Shown piece by piece: positions 21,291 through 32,210 of a stretch of 64,000 nt of DNA (its first letter is position 1; each line of letters opens with the position of its first letter). A model generated the notes under the pieces. The model was given only the letters and a program-made list of their open reading frames with translations, made no database searches and had not been told where the DNA came from. A program made the translations under genes and the position numbers. The DNA lies in NCBI GenBank assembly GCA_911728435.2, contig OU452199.1, positions 9,682,860 through 9,746,859 of the forward strand. Direction: 5' to 3'. Source of the stretch: Apoderus coryli. Its lineage: Eukaryota > Arthropoda > Insecta > Coleoptera > Attelabidae.

Positions 21291-21669
21291 TTTACTGATG
21301 TACTTGAAGAATCGCAGTTTACTAAAGTTATTAACATATGCAATGAATTTACTGGCTGTTGCTTATTGCACTTATACTACGAGTATTTTAGTTTAAAATT
21401 AAAAATCTTTTACTTTGTTTAAATCTTTATAAGGCAGCCCTATATAAGTATTATATTCTGAATTATGTATTTTGAATGTGATGTTGTTTTTCTTTGATGT
21501 CTAGATATTTTACTGTTAGATTGGAGACAGATTGGTCTCACATCGAAACAGTCTAATTAACTTTCGTAATGTCTATATATTTTTTTTACTAATACTCGAG
21601 ATAAACGAGACAAAACGAGATGAGACAGACTTTAGTCTTGACTCGTCGCATGGCAACTCTACCTTATAA

Positions 21670-23359
21670 TTGTAAACAAGTTATCAAAAAGAAAACATTA
21701 CCAGATAAATAGATATTACATTTTCAAAATTAATAAACAGTATCACACAGAAAATGCACATTTTATGGGAAATTGTTTCCTCAGCATTTAATTAAACTGT
21801 TAAATATTCTGAAATCCGATATTCTCAATTTACGTTCTTACAGTAATACTAATAATTGTTCAGCTAAACATAATAGAGTCAAGTTAAAAATGTATGAATG
21901 ACGGAATAAATATTTTCATTTTATTAAACATTTTTTTTGTGTAACTGGATGATAATATTTCCAATGTCACATAAAGTAAGCTGTCAAATCTATAGAATGA
22001 TTTGAGCTTAAATATATTTGGTACTGACTTCGTGCTCAGTAGCGACTGCTGAACTGCTAATGATATCTTAGAAATACTGACATAACTTGTGGTTCCAGAT
22101 GCTGGTTACGTTAGTGATGATTTTGATCCAAAGGATGATAATGCACGGCAGGGAATAGTCAGAGAGTATTGAGGGAGGTCGCGATTTCAGCCATGAAGCA
22201 ACAGGTTGGAGACCAAAATCAAGCAGCCAAGAATATTGAAGAGGTGAACACTGCTCTTAGGGAAGAGCGGAAAAGGATTTGGCCAGGGTGAAGAATAAAA
22301 AAGTGATTAGACTATAAAATTATAGAAACAAACATAAAAATCTGAACATTTAGTGTAGAGTGTAAATCTTTTAGGTATATTTTAACTCTCAAAACTAACA
22401 AATTTAGAAATTCGATTAATTCCAGTTTTTTAACCATAATAAAACGTGTTTTCTAATTAGTTTCATCATTTTCATTAGGTTCAGTGTAGTTTCTTTCCCA
22501 GACTGGTGCAAAGAGCCTTTACCGAATACCAGCCAAGCTAGTGCACCCACTCCAAATCTAATGGGAAAATATTTTACGGGCTTATTGCTTTTCCAGTTTT
22601 GCTTCTTTTACCTACAACGGTAACTGGGCTCTCTCGCTCATCCCATACCATTCATAGCTTATTGTACTTGTATATGTATAAAATGTTATCTGCGCTTGCT
22701 TGTGGTATACTTATATATTTTTAAATCGATCGAAATATTATTTTATTCGTTTTTAAACAAATTTGTTTTTTGTCTGAATTAAAATCATAGAAACTTTTAT
22801 ATGTGCCGGCAATTTTAGTTAAAATATCCGCTAGTACAAATATGTAGGAGACACAAATAAATAAGCAATTGTATACAGGGAATTTATTATTTAGGAATTA
22901 ATAGAAGTATTCCTTCGTCCGAGCAGGCATAGTCTTTCTAATTTTAGTTTAAAATGATATAAAAAAACGCAACTCGATATCCCTTTGTAATGTCAATACC
23001 GACCATAGCCGTCCATAGGCGCAACATTTTAACTTTTCATAACAATGCATGTCCTACGATATTTTAAAAATCCTTTATGTATTAACAATTTTATGTTCAT
23101 TTGTATAAAAGTATACAGTATTTTCCTTGCAGCTCCAACAGGGCAACAATAAACCTACGCTGAAAGGACTGTTTGTGTTTTTAGAAGTTTAGACATAGAT
23201 GCACACGTAGCTAGTCCCTGTTCAAACAGCAAGGAACATACCTTTATAATAATTAATACTATTGTTACCTAATACTTGTTATGCATAGAAGTAGACACAT
23301 TTATAATAATGTGCTTCTTATATTATAAACTAACAACAAATTTTACTCACTTAGTGACA
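21670..23359. other. Spacer, no gene seen
   Basis: No gene recognised. A somewhat GC-richer piece at 22090-22300 contains short open frames (e.g. NIEEVNTALREERKRIW) without an identifiable family. Confidence 0.4.
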
Positions 23360-23640
23360 TTTTCTATAGAACGTAAAAATATTCTACCACCGTGTTTTAC
23401 TGTCGGACACAAATTTTCTTGTTTAAATTCCACATTAAGTCTTCGCCATACCATATGATGTCCATCGTATTATATTTAGATTAATCTGAGAAAATAACAC
23501 GTTGCCAAAAATTATTGGTTTCATTCATATATTTATTTGCAAACTCTGTTTTTTCGATTAATCATTAACCCAATTCTTTTTTTCCAGTCACTGTAGTTAT
23601 TTTTATGACTGTCGGTATGCTTTGGCAGACATGATTTATT
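23360..23640 (-). pseudogene. Tc1-like (DD34E-type) transposase relic
   Basis: The minus strand reads FANKYMNETNNFWQRVIFSD, then SKYN, then with frame changes a DGHH-x-VWRR-like stretch and PTVKHGGR. This is the block around the first catalytic Asp in Tc1 transposases (F-A-x-x-Y...W-x-x-V-x-FSDESKFN) followed by the conserved PTVKHGGG segment. The second and third catalytic residues were not found. One stop follows the catalytic Asp. Confidence 0.65.
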
Positions 23641-25992
23641 ATACATCTTATATACGAGGGAGAAATGTATCAAAAAACTCTGCATTCGATGCCCTTTTAA
23701 AAATGTAAAGAGGCATGGGAACGGATAGCCCCGGTAGAATCGTTAAATTTATATATTTTAAATTAACTTTGGATAAACTATACGACCCTTTGATAGCTTT
23801 ATACAACAGTTAAATCCTTAAATTGACAGCATAGCATAAGTCAATTTTCTCGTTTTCGTTGTATACTATATATTAATGGCTTTAGAAGATTTTTACTTCG
23901 AACAGCGAGGTCGTACTATCCCTGATCTACTTAAAAAAAATAATCGTCACTTCTTCTTTGTCTCACTCTTTCTCGATAAAGTAATCATCAGTAATTTACT
24001 AAAATTCTTCCCTATTTAGACATTATGTGATGTTATATAAGTCTTTTTGATATATTTGACGTAAGTGTCTTCTCATTTAAATAAAATAGGGCTGTATACC
24101 GGAGAACTGAAATGTAGATTGTGCTATATAGGACAGTTGGGACAGTTTACCACGTGATATGTGAGTGTGCAGGATTACAACGGAGGCGTCAAGTTATTTT
24201 TCGGCATGGGCTACTCACGTCGAAAGATATTAACATAATATTTTTTTTCCTTATTTTTCTTGAACCATATATTTATAGTTTTTGCATATCATTATTGGGG
24301 TTTCTGGTTCGTATTTACAACAAAAGTGATTTTTTTTTGTGAATTCTTGAGGTGAAAGACAACAAGATGTTCTTGGTGACATCTAGTGTGTTGTTGCTTT
24401 TCGTCCGGCCATCGTTTGTGAACTGTGTTTTACCGGGCACATTGCCTGTTCACACTAGTCGCCAAAAACATCTTGTTAATTATTTTTTATTTCATGTCAA
24501 ACTTTTTTTATTTAGACAAACAAATTTTTGTCTTCTTCATAATTGTTTTTTCTATTAGTCTTCCAATATCTCATTATGGTGTTCTGTTTTCCCTTTTCTC
24601 TTTCCATTATTGGTATTGTCAAATTCGGTAAGAGAATTTCTGTTTTAAAAATCCTTTTAGACTTTCGAATCGCACTTGCTTCTAAAAGGAATTTTTAAAC
24701 AGAAAGAATAGACTGGTTGATTCAGCTTCATGCGGTGTTGCCATTGTTTGTTCATTGCTCGTTAGATCAAGACGGTTGTGGCACTGTGAGTTAACGACCT
24801 GTATATAGTGGATATATTATATAAGAAGCAGTTAATGTTATGCGAGAAAAATTCCTTTGAGATATAAGTTTCGCAGTTGAAAACTCCAGAGTCATCCATC
24901 GCTTTATTACTTTCAAGTTTCAAAAAAATTGTGTGTCGAATATGTCCCTGTTTTTTGCTGCAATCAGAGATTTTTTTTATAAAACTTAAATATGCTGTTC
25001 CTATTAAAAACCCGCACTGATGTGTTTTTAGTTAATTAAAATATGTTATTTACTTACAAGAGCCATAGGCAAATAATTGCTGTATTGTTTCCTGTATAGT
25101 CAGTTTGTTTTTACTTACCTAATGGACAATTTGAACAAGAATAACAGCCAAGAAAAAAGGCGTGAAAACCGCTTATGAAACACATTAATTATTAGAGCAG
25201 TGTTAATACATATATGAGAAGTGAAATCTACTTAAGTGCGAAGGACAAATCGCTCCTGAATTCTTTTAAAACTAATTAGAGTACCATTTCTAAAACAGAC
25301 ACTGTTTATTTTGTATTTAAATGTTACGTTTACTTAAGATTTGACGATGCGACGGTGTATTTGGTATGGTAAGAAAATAAACGAGCGAGGCACGATATTA
25401 TTCTTTAGAGATAATAAAATAAATAATTTTTTGGGATGCAGCAATATTATCTTAAATTTGGTATCGGTTCAGATTTTGAACAGGATTTTGTAACATAAAA
25501 TAAAATACAAATAAATCTAATTGCTAATTAATATATTTTTTTTATATTTAGTTTAAAATGCAATATTTTTTCCAACTTTCATTATTAACTTAACACCAAT
25601 TTACAATAAAACTACTGATAATCGATGAGAATTTATATATGGAAATCAAATATATGTTATAAGCGCATACGGGATTCATGCAATCAAATAAGAAATACTC
25701 CTGGAATATTGCAGCTTGTTCGGCAATCGATGATAAGGCGACCTAATGCTTGAATCGAAGTTGAAGGTGGACATTTTCAACAACTATTATAAATTTATCT
25801 TTATTTGTTGTTATGTTGTTAAGTTCTTAATCGTTTTTATTAAAAAAGTATTTTTTGTCAAAGTATAATTAATAATACGTCTTTGTCTTGTCTTAGGCAT
25901 TTATTTCCACCACTGATCTTCAATATTAGCAATAGTAAATAGGATTCAATTAAATCAACAAATTTGTCCATATCTCAAAGAGGTTGAAGCAA
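23641..25992. other. Spacer with one strong hairpin, no gene seen
   Basis: No gene recognised. A hairpin at 24634-24707 is listed separately. Confidence 0.4.
24634..24707. repeat. Short hairpin with ~25-bp stem
   Basis: GAATTTCTGTTTTAAAAATC plus CTTTTAG (24634-24660) pairs with CTAAAAGGAATTTTTAAACA plus GAAAG (24682-24706), with a ~21-nt loop and a few mismatches. Size and shape resemble a pre-miRNA, but a small inverted-repeat relic is equally likely. Confidence 0.5.
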
Positions 25993-26050
25993 TAAAATAA
26001 CTAAAGAGAATCCCAGTCGCAACCTCAACAAAATTTATTTAAAAAACATT

Positions 26051-26096
26051 TCTGGATTACATGTTTCGCCCACAATTGGGCATCATCAGATCCAAC
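26051..26096 (-). ncRNA. Hammerhead-ribozyme-like motif, left palindrome arm
   Basis: Inverted copy of the motif at 26218-26262; same sequence, minus strand. See that entry for the pairing. Confidence 0.6.
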
Positions 26097-26217
26097 AGAT
26101 ATGTCAAACAAATTGCTCGAGGCATTTTAGAGTGTTTGTGATTGTTACAATGTGTTGTTTTTATAATTTTTAACCCATAACATATTAGATGCCTCGAGCA
26201 ATTTGTTTGACATATCT

Positions 26218-26262
26218 GTTGGATCTGATGATGCCCAATTGTGGGCGAAACATGTAATCCAG
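26218..26262 (+). ncRNA. Hammerhead-ribozyme-like motif, right palindrome arm
   Basis: Reads UUGGAU (stem I), CUGAUGA, an extra U, GCCC/GGGC (stem II, loop AAUUGU), GAAACAUGUA, AUCCAG. AUCC pairs with GGAU, extended by A-U and G-U pairs. ACAUGU is self-complementary, so stem III would form only between two molecules, as known for small dimeric hammerheads of Penelope-like elements. Predicted cleavage after GUA. The extra U between A9 and stem II is not in the standard core, so activity is uncertain. Confidence 0.6.
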
Positions 26263-26329
26263 AAATGTTTTTTAAATAAATTTTGTTGAGGTTGCGACTG
26301 GGATTCTCTTTAGTTATTTTAGGATTCAA

Positions 26330-26845
26330 TTAGCATTTTACTATTATAAAAAATACTGCCAAATCTCAACGAATTTGGGTAAAACGTAAATCGCAATAAT
26401 TCTGTAAAAGTGATTTTTAAAATTACTCAGGGACATGCATTTAAGTGGTTTTAATTTTTTTCTCGAAAACAATGCAAGATACGAAAAAATATCAAGAGAC
26501 GAAAAAGTTGTATTTTTAATGGCTTAATCCAAAAATTATTTTTTTAATTTTAAAAAGTCAGTCGCGCACATTTTTTTTTGTTATTTTTATACGTGGAACT
26601 GCCTTTTACGACGCCACTGAAAGTCATAATCAACAATTAATTGGTGCTAACTTAGCATCTTATAATAGTCCATAATACTGCCAAATTTCAACAAAATCGG
26701 TCAACAGGTGTTTGAGATATTGACACCCTGTATCTTGAAAACTATGCATTTCCGGACATCTGCTTATATGAACTTTTTACCTTAAAATCACTCAAAGAAT
26801 CACCTCCTGAAGTTTGGCCAGATACTTAATAACCACCCTGTATAA
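26330..26845. other. Mariner-type 3' end sequence without coding part
   Basis: AT-rich sequence containing a GACACCCTGTATC string near 26723 and ending in ACCACCCTGTATA near 26836, a typical mariner right end. No matching left TIR or transposase was seen. Confidence 0.35.
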
Positions 26846-27640
26846 AAGCTCAAATTTTGTTCTGATAACTAATAAATTTTCTGCTAATTTAAAACAATAT
26901 TTAGCAGACCTCCTTTGTAAGTAATATTGTTAATTATTATTATTATGTAGGACGAAATTTAAATTATAAAAATAAAAATGTTAATTTTTAGTTCCTTTTT
27001 AACATAATTGGCATTTTTATTTCCTAACTATGAGCAAAAAATTTTTTGACGTAGAGTAATATCGAACGGAACTTTTACCACTTCACCAAAACACTTTTTT
27101 AAATCTGGATGAGCATTTACTAACACAATATAGCTCGGTCAGGCCTGTTTACCTAATTTAACAGAAATATGTGTTATCGCGTTTTCTACTACCCTAATCG
27201 GTCATTGACAGGAGTTCATATTGTCTAAAAAGTGCAAAAATAATAATTTCGTTTTTAGTTTTCTTTATATAATATGATATATATGATTTTTTCGCTACGG
27301 AGAGTCATTTTTAATAATTTTATAGGTAGATAATTGTTATAATTGAATGATTTTTCGATATATGATATCATCATTAAATCCGAACACTGCTTAAAATGAA
27401 CCTGTTTCAGCTATACACAAAGAAGATTTTTTCAAATTAAAGATGCGCAACGCTTATTTTAAGAACACGACAATACCAGGATTCAGAAAAACATTTTTGT
27501 TTATATTTCATTGTAAAATTATAAACAATTTTTATAAAATTTTAATAGAGCTTTGGTAAAAAAATAATATTTCTGTGTATAGTATTGAAGAAAAACTTAA
27601 ATAATAAGTTAACACATTCCGAATTAATCAAATTAATATA
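26846..27640. other. AT-rich spacer, no gene seen
   Basis: Nothing recognised. Confidence 0.45.
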
Positions 27641-28763
27641 CAGGGTGTCCGGAAAAAGGAGGTCAATCCGTTAAGCACAGATTCCTTGATCAAAAATAAT
27701 ATGAGTTTTAAGATGTCATTTTTCATTTTAACCCTCCATATTCGATATACAGGCCGTCAAAGTTGAAAATTTAAAACCAATATTTTTAAATAATTCTAGT
27801 ATTTATTGAGATATTCGATTCAAATTTAGTGTGTTGCTTCAGCATAAAGAGCTACTCCTTTCCTAAAAACAACACAAACAAAAAACAATTTGTTAATAGC
27901 CAAAATACGGGATGTTCAGTACCCATTGACCCCCCCAAGTTTGTATTACGTGCGCCACTGACTTTTACACTAAGTTTTTATAGGTTACTATATATTTTTG
28001 ATTATTTTTTAACTCTAATAAAATTTCCATCAAATCATTTGTTTTTGAGATATTTTGAAACGTATTGGCTCTTGTTTGATGCTTCGGAGGCTCTGGCTAA
28101 TCTTATAATGTTGAAACATCAAGCTACGCTGGTGTTACCTTGGATACCTGCTTAAGCAGTGTTTTATTGATGTCAAATTAGTTGTCACAATTTGACAGTA
28201 GTTTAACGTTTAAAAGTTAATGTTTTTAATTATCGGTAATTTTATAAGTAAACACAACAAAAATGGATCGTAGACGAAACCATTTTATACGTTTTTCGGA
28301 AATGACGGATATGATTTTAATCATGGGTAAGATTTAAAGACATTTGATTGATTATAATCAGTAAAATTGTATTTTTGTTTATTTAATAGGAAAATGTAAC
28401 TCTAACGCTAGTTTAGCCGCTAGGCGGTACGCAGAAAAGTTCCCTAATCGAATTCATCCAAAACGAAGGTATTTTTCAAATTTATAATAAAAACTTGAGG
28501 GGGTCAATGGGTACTGAACATCCCGTATTTTGGCTATTAAAACATTGTTTTTTGTGTTGTTTTTTGGAAAGAAGTCGGTCTTTATGCTGAAGCAACAGAC
28601 TAAATTTCAATCCAATACCTCAATAAATACTAGGATTATTTAAAAATATTGATTTTAAATTTCCAACTTTGACGCCCTGTATATCGAACATGGAGGGCTA
28701 AAATGAAAAATTAAATATTAAAACTCATATTATTTTTGCACACTCCTTTTTCCGGACACCCTG
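27641..28763 (+). mobile_element. Non-autonomous mariner-type element with ~280-300-bp TIRs
   Basis: Ends are CAGGGTGTCCGG (27641) and its complement (28752-28763), each followed outward by TA. The inverted arms extend from 27641 to about 27940 and from about 28490 to 28763, with an estimated 85-90% identity. Between them sits the 5' end of the transposase gene, so the element is an internal-deletion derivative that kept the promoter-proximal part. Confidence 0.8.
28263..28468 (+). pseudogene. First two exons of a mariner-type transposase gene (DUF4817-like N-terminus)
   Basis: Exon 1 (28263-28326) starts at an ATG and encodes MDRRRNHFIRFSEMTDMIL-x-M. A 63-bp intron (28327-28389) has a GTAAGA donor and an AATAG acceptor. 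Exon 2 (28390-28468) encodes SLAARRYAEKFPNRIHPKRR and ends at a second GT donor (GGTATTT). Joined, these give the ExxDMxLIxG...AARxYxExFPNRxHPxRR pattern of the DUF4817 helix-turn-helix domain found at the start of some insect mariner-type transposases. The rest of the gene is deleted. No stop interrupts the two exons, so the deletion derivative is fairly young or under little decay. Confidence 0.65.
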
Positions 28764-29028
28764 TATAATAGCTGGTAAACCAAAACCAACCAAATCTTTA
28801 ATAAATACTAATAATAACTACTAAGCTACACCTAATATTTAATAATATCCAAAATCAAAGTAACAAATATCAAATAATGAATAATTAACCAAACTAACCA
28901 TAAAATAATGTACCAAAGTATTACACATGGATGATTCTACTCGAGAACATTGCTGCCGCGAAAATATATCAAAAAGCATGCTGTTAGCTAAAATTTTAAT
29001 AAGCTTCCAATACTTCAAGGTACGTGTA

Positions 29029-29510
29029 TACAGGGCGTCGGGTAAGTTGGTGACTTTAATCTGGGAGCGAATTGGGGAGCTCAAAATAGTTTTAGTTTTA
29101 ATTTGACATCTTTAAGTACGCGCAGGGAATGTTCTGCTATTATTTACTGTACAATATTATTAATGGAGTTATTGATTGTCCAAGTTCTACATTAGTTATT
29201 ATTATTTTAATGTTATTGTATTTGAGATTTTTACCTGCCCTTTAATTGGATTTTCATCTGTCTGGGCAGTTGTAGCTTAAATAAATACAAAAATAAACCA
29301 TAGTTTCTCATAATACAATAAATTCCTAAAGTGCCTTCTTATGAAGACACAGTGTCTCAAAGGTGTAGGTTCTCAGTAAGTTACCTGTAGAATTCATTCA
29401 CATTTTCTCGTTTAAAGTTGTCCATACAGACTCATTAAACCATAGTACAATCGACGTTTTACATGATCGCAAAGATGGTTTAAGTCACAAACTTACCGAC
29501 ACCCTGTATA
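29029..29510. mobile_element. MITE with mariner-type ends, interrupted by a LINE tail
   Basis: ATACAGGGCGTCGGGTAAGT at 29029 is repeated inverted as ACTTACCGACACCCTGTAT at 29491-29509. The paired region is about 27 bp (both continue into GTGAC next to the TIR). The interior contains a LINE 3' tail. Confidence 0.65.
29100..29295 (+). other. LINE 3' tail inside the MITE
   Basis: The segment ACCTGCCCTTTAATTGGAT (29231-29249), then CTGGGCAGTTGTAGCTTAAA, matches the tail at 8718-8770, and a short A-rich run follows. It is most easily read as a 5'-truncated LINE insertion. Confidence 0.5.
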
Positions 29511-30809
29511 TAAAATACAAACTTAACAGCTCATATTGCTAATAGTAATTGTTGGCATCACGCAACCTAAAGCATAACAATGCTGTCTTTAAAACATTCT
29601 ATCAACATAATGCACAAACAATAAAAGGCGCCTTTCCTTTAAATTTTTCTATTCATATCAAATCATAATATTTGTACCCCAAAAATATTTTAGAGCTCCT
29701 GTCAGGCCGTATAATAATAATAATAATATGATTTTAGCGTTCAATGAATCATTATTTCAAGATGACCTGCAGGTATATTAATAGGAAAAGAAACACGCAT
29801 TTACGATGTAATAAATTGATCAAAGGGAGCACTGACAAGGACGTGTGCAGGTCACGTGGCGAAAGGTTCGAACAGGCTTATGCTTAAATCAATAATATGT
29901 AACATTTTTAGAACATTATTGCTTGTGACCTCCTCTAAATTTAATTGTTTTTTTTTTATACATTTTTTCTGCAGCAGCGAGGTAAGTGTAAATCCATGTG
30001 ATTTATTTAAAACCAGTTAATTATACTCCCTCGGGAAGTATGCAGCTCGATATTGCTTTACAGAATAACAAAAATTGGAAAATGGAATAGAAATTGGAGT
30101 CGAGTGATACATCGTTTCGAAAGACACCAAATCACCTTGCTAATGTTTTTTTTACGTCTTTATTCGTCAGGTACAGTAAAGGCAGAGAACAACAGAGAAT
30201 ATTAACTCTCACCACTTTCTATTGTCCTGTGCGAGGCAGGTGGTAGCCATTTTTTAATATACTCGACAGATCCGTATTTACGTTTTATTGAAATTACATG
30301 ATAGGTAAAGAACAGGGGAGTAATAGAATTATTTTATAATAGAATTACATCTTTATTAATTATAAAAACAAACAAATACTTTTTTACTTTTATTCATGTT
30401 TCCATATAATCATTTTATTTTTATTTATATTTTTAAAATTTCTATTGATTAATTTTAATGTATAAAATAACTTTAACCTAAAATATAATTTCGTAACATA
30501 TTTTTTTGGGAGATTAGAACATGGATGTTCAAACTTTACATTTTTGCTTTAATTAATAAAATTATTAATAATATTGAACTAGCAATTAACCATAGTTCAG
30601 CTCTAAAGAAAAAAATGTGTAATTGATTACGGGCAAATACAAACGTATTAATTTTAGATAGAGTAAAATAAAATTGTTCTAATTTATACAATAGGTCTAC
30701 CGATTTTCAATTCCTTAAGTATAATTGAAAATGTATTATATTTTACCTGTTTATGGCCCTCAGTAAAACAACGCACGCACACATGTTGGGAATTTCCCAT
30801 TATATACCT
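29511..30809. other. AT-rich spacer, no gene seen
   Basis: Nothing recognised. A short (AAT)n run lies near 29712. Confidence 0.45.
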
Positions 30810-31344
30810 ACAAAACATGCTAAAATCACCCCCAATAAATGGGCAATAAAACCTGAGACGTGAATTTACTATCTGGTAATATCTATAATAGTTAAAATAT
30901 GTAATTCAAATTTAATAAACACTGTTAAAATGTAATAGAATTTTTGCACTCATCTAGTAAGATTTTTAAGCTCTCTTTTTAGAATGCTTAAGATGTATTG
31001 GACTTTTATGGGCAAATAGACTGAACCAAGTTATAAAAGATAAGGGCCATTGTGCTGCGAAATTAAGCGAAGTTATTACAAAACATGCTAAAATCACCCC
31101 CAATAAATGGGCAATAAAACCTGAGACGTGAATTTACTACCCGCTAATATCTATAATAGTTAAAAAATGTGATTCAAATTTAATAAACACTGTCAGAATG
31201 TAATAGAATTTTTGCACTCATCTAGTAAGATTTTTAAGCTCTCTTTTTAGAATGCTTAAGATGTATTGGACTTTTATGGGCAAATAGACTGAACCAAGTT
31301 ATAAAAGATAAGGGCCATTGTGCTGCGAAATTAAGCGAAGTTAT
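30810..31344. repeat. Tandem duplication, 2 x 268 bp
   Basis: The segment 30810-31077 is repeated directly at 31078-31344, starting ACAAAACATGCTAAAATCAC. The copies differ at only a handful of positions (e.g. TATCTGG versus CCCGCT-type differences near the first third). No coding content was recognised. Confidence 0.9.
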
Positions 31345-31984
31345 TCATGTTTTTTAAAAAATTTGTGTGATTTTTTTAGGCAAGTAAGCTCAATCTTTTA
31401 AACAGTTTGTTTAGAAATATTTGTTTTTCAAAATAACAAATGGTAATTTGATTTAATGTACCTATGTGATATTATTTTAATCTAATTTTATATGCATCTA
31501 TTTCAAATACTACATAAATATCTTACCTTTTACTATCCATCCGGAAACTAAAGAATGATAAATTGCAGTTATAATATTTATTCCTGCAATTCTTCGCAGC
31601 ACACATCATTCCGCCTCTACTTTTTTGCATTTCAAAATAAACAATATCACTATCAAAAGATTATAAAACAAAAACACACAATATAACTATATAACACACA
31701 GAATACTACGGCACTGGAAAACAAATCACTTGAAATGGCAAAGCACAAATAAAATATCCCGACGACAATCAGAGTATAAGAAAACATGGCGATTTTGAGT
31801 GCGCAATTATATGCGCAATCTCTTCCCACACCAGCAAGATCACATTATCTGTTGTTGTCTGGTAAAGGTACATAGAATGCGTCATTAAATTACATAAATT
31901 ACAATCATCATAACAACAATAACAATAAAACGCTCTATTCGTTAGGTACAAAAAAACTGAACATGGAATACGTCGTACCTCACA
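31345..31984. other. Spacer, no gene seen
   Basis: AT-rich; nothing recognised. Confidence 0.45.
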
Positions 31985-32210
31985 TGATAATATAATTTAG
32001 AAGTGAGTCGATCTCGACACCCAAGAACTTTACAGCAGATTTGGACAAGGTGACAGTCTTCATTTCGGATTCTGACACTACATTCAATTTCTTTTGCCGA
32101 GAAATGTATGTGAGTAGTTTTTTTAAGGTTTAGAACTAAATCATTTTGTTACTCTATTTGTTGAATTGAACGTGAAATCTGGTCATTAGGAGTCCAAACA
32201 ATAAACTATA
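31985..32210 (-). pseudogene. Non-LTR RT relic
   Basis: Minus-strand pieces NDLVLNLKKTTHIHFS (the L-x-L-N-x-x-K-T-x-x-x-x-F block after the RT active site) and, after a frameshift, KSAVKFLGVEIDS (the V-K-F-L-G-V-x-I-D block). Order and spacing fit Jockey/CR1-type LINEs. The YxDD box was not found. Confidence 0.6.

Larger units (their letters stand above)
20171..21669 (-). mobile_element. Non-autonomous hAT element with perfect 8-bp target duplication
   Basis: The element proper is 20179-21661 (1483 bp), with ends TAGAGTTGCC in inverted orientation. It is flanked on both sides by CCTTATAA (20171-20178 and 21662-21669), a textbook 8-bp hAT target duplication. The inside retains a C-terminal piece of a hAT transposase on the minus strand; most of the gene is deleted. 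Confidence 0.88.
25993..26321. repeat. Perfect palindrome, 133-bp arms
   Basis: Arms 25993-26125 and 26189-26321 are identical in inverted orientation by eye, with a 63-nt loop. Each arm contains one complete hammerhead-like motif pointing outward. Perfect arm identity implies recent formation or gene conversion. The structure fits two Penelope-type ends in head-to-head orientation. Confidence 0.85.

Noticed and set aside
27829..28155. 108-codon open frame on the plus strand
   Set aside because: It spans the inner edge of a mariner TIR and AT-rich DNA, has no known motif, and its first part is mirrored non-coding in the opposite TIR.
29860..29890. GGTTCGAAC string resembling a tRNA B box
   Set aside because: No A box at the right distance, no acceptor stem, no cloverleaf.
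30810..31344. Considered as a CRISPR-like or satellite array
   Set aside because: Only two long adjacent copies without spacers in eukaryotic DNA; it is a simple tandem duplication.
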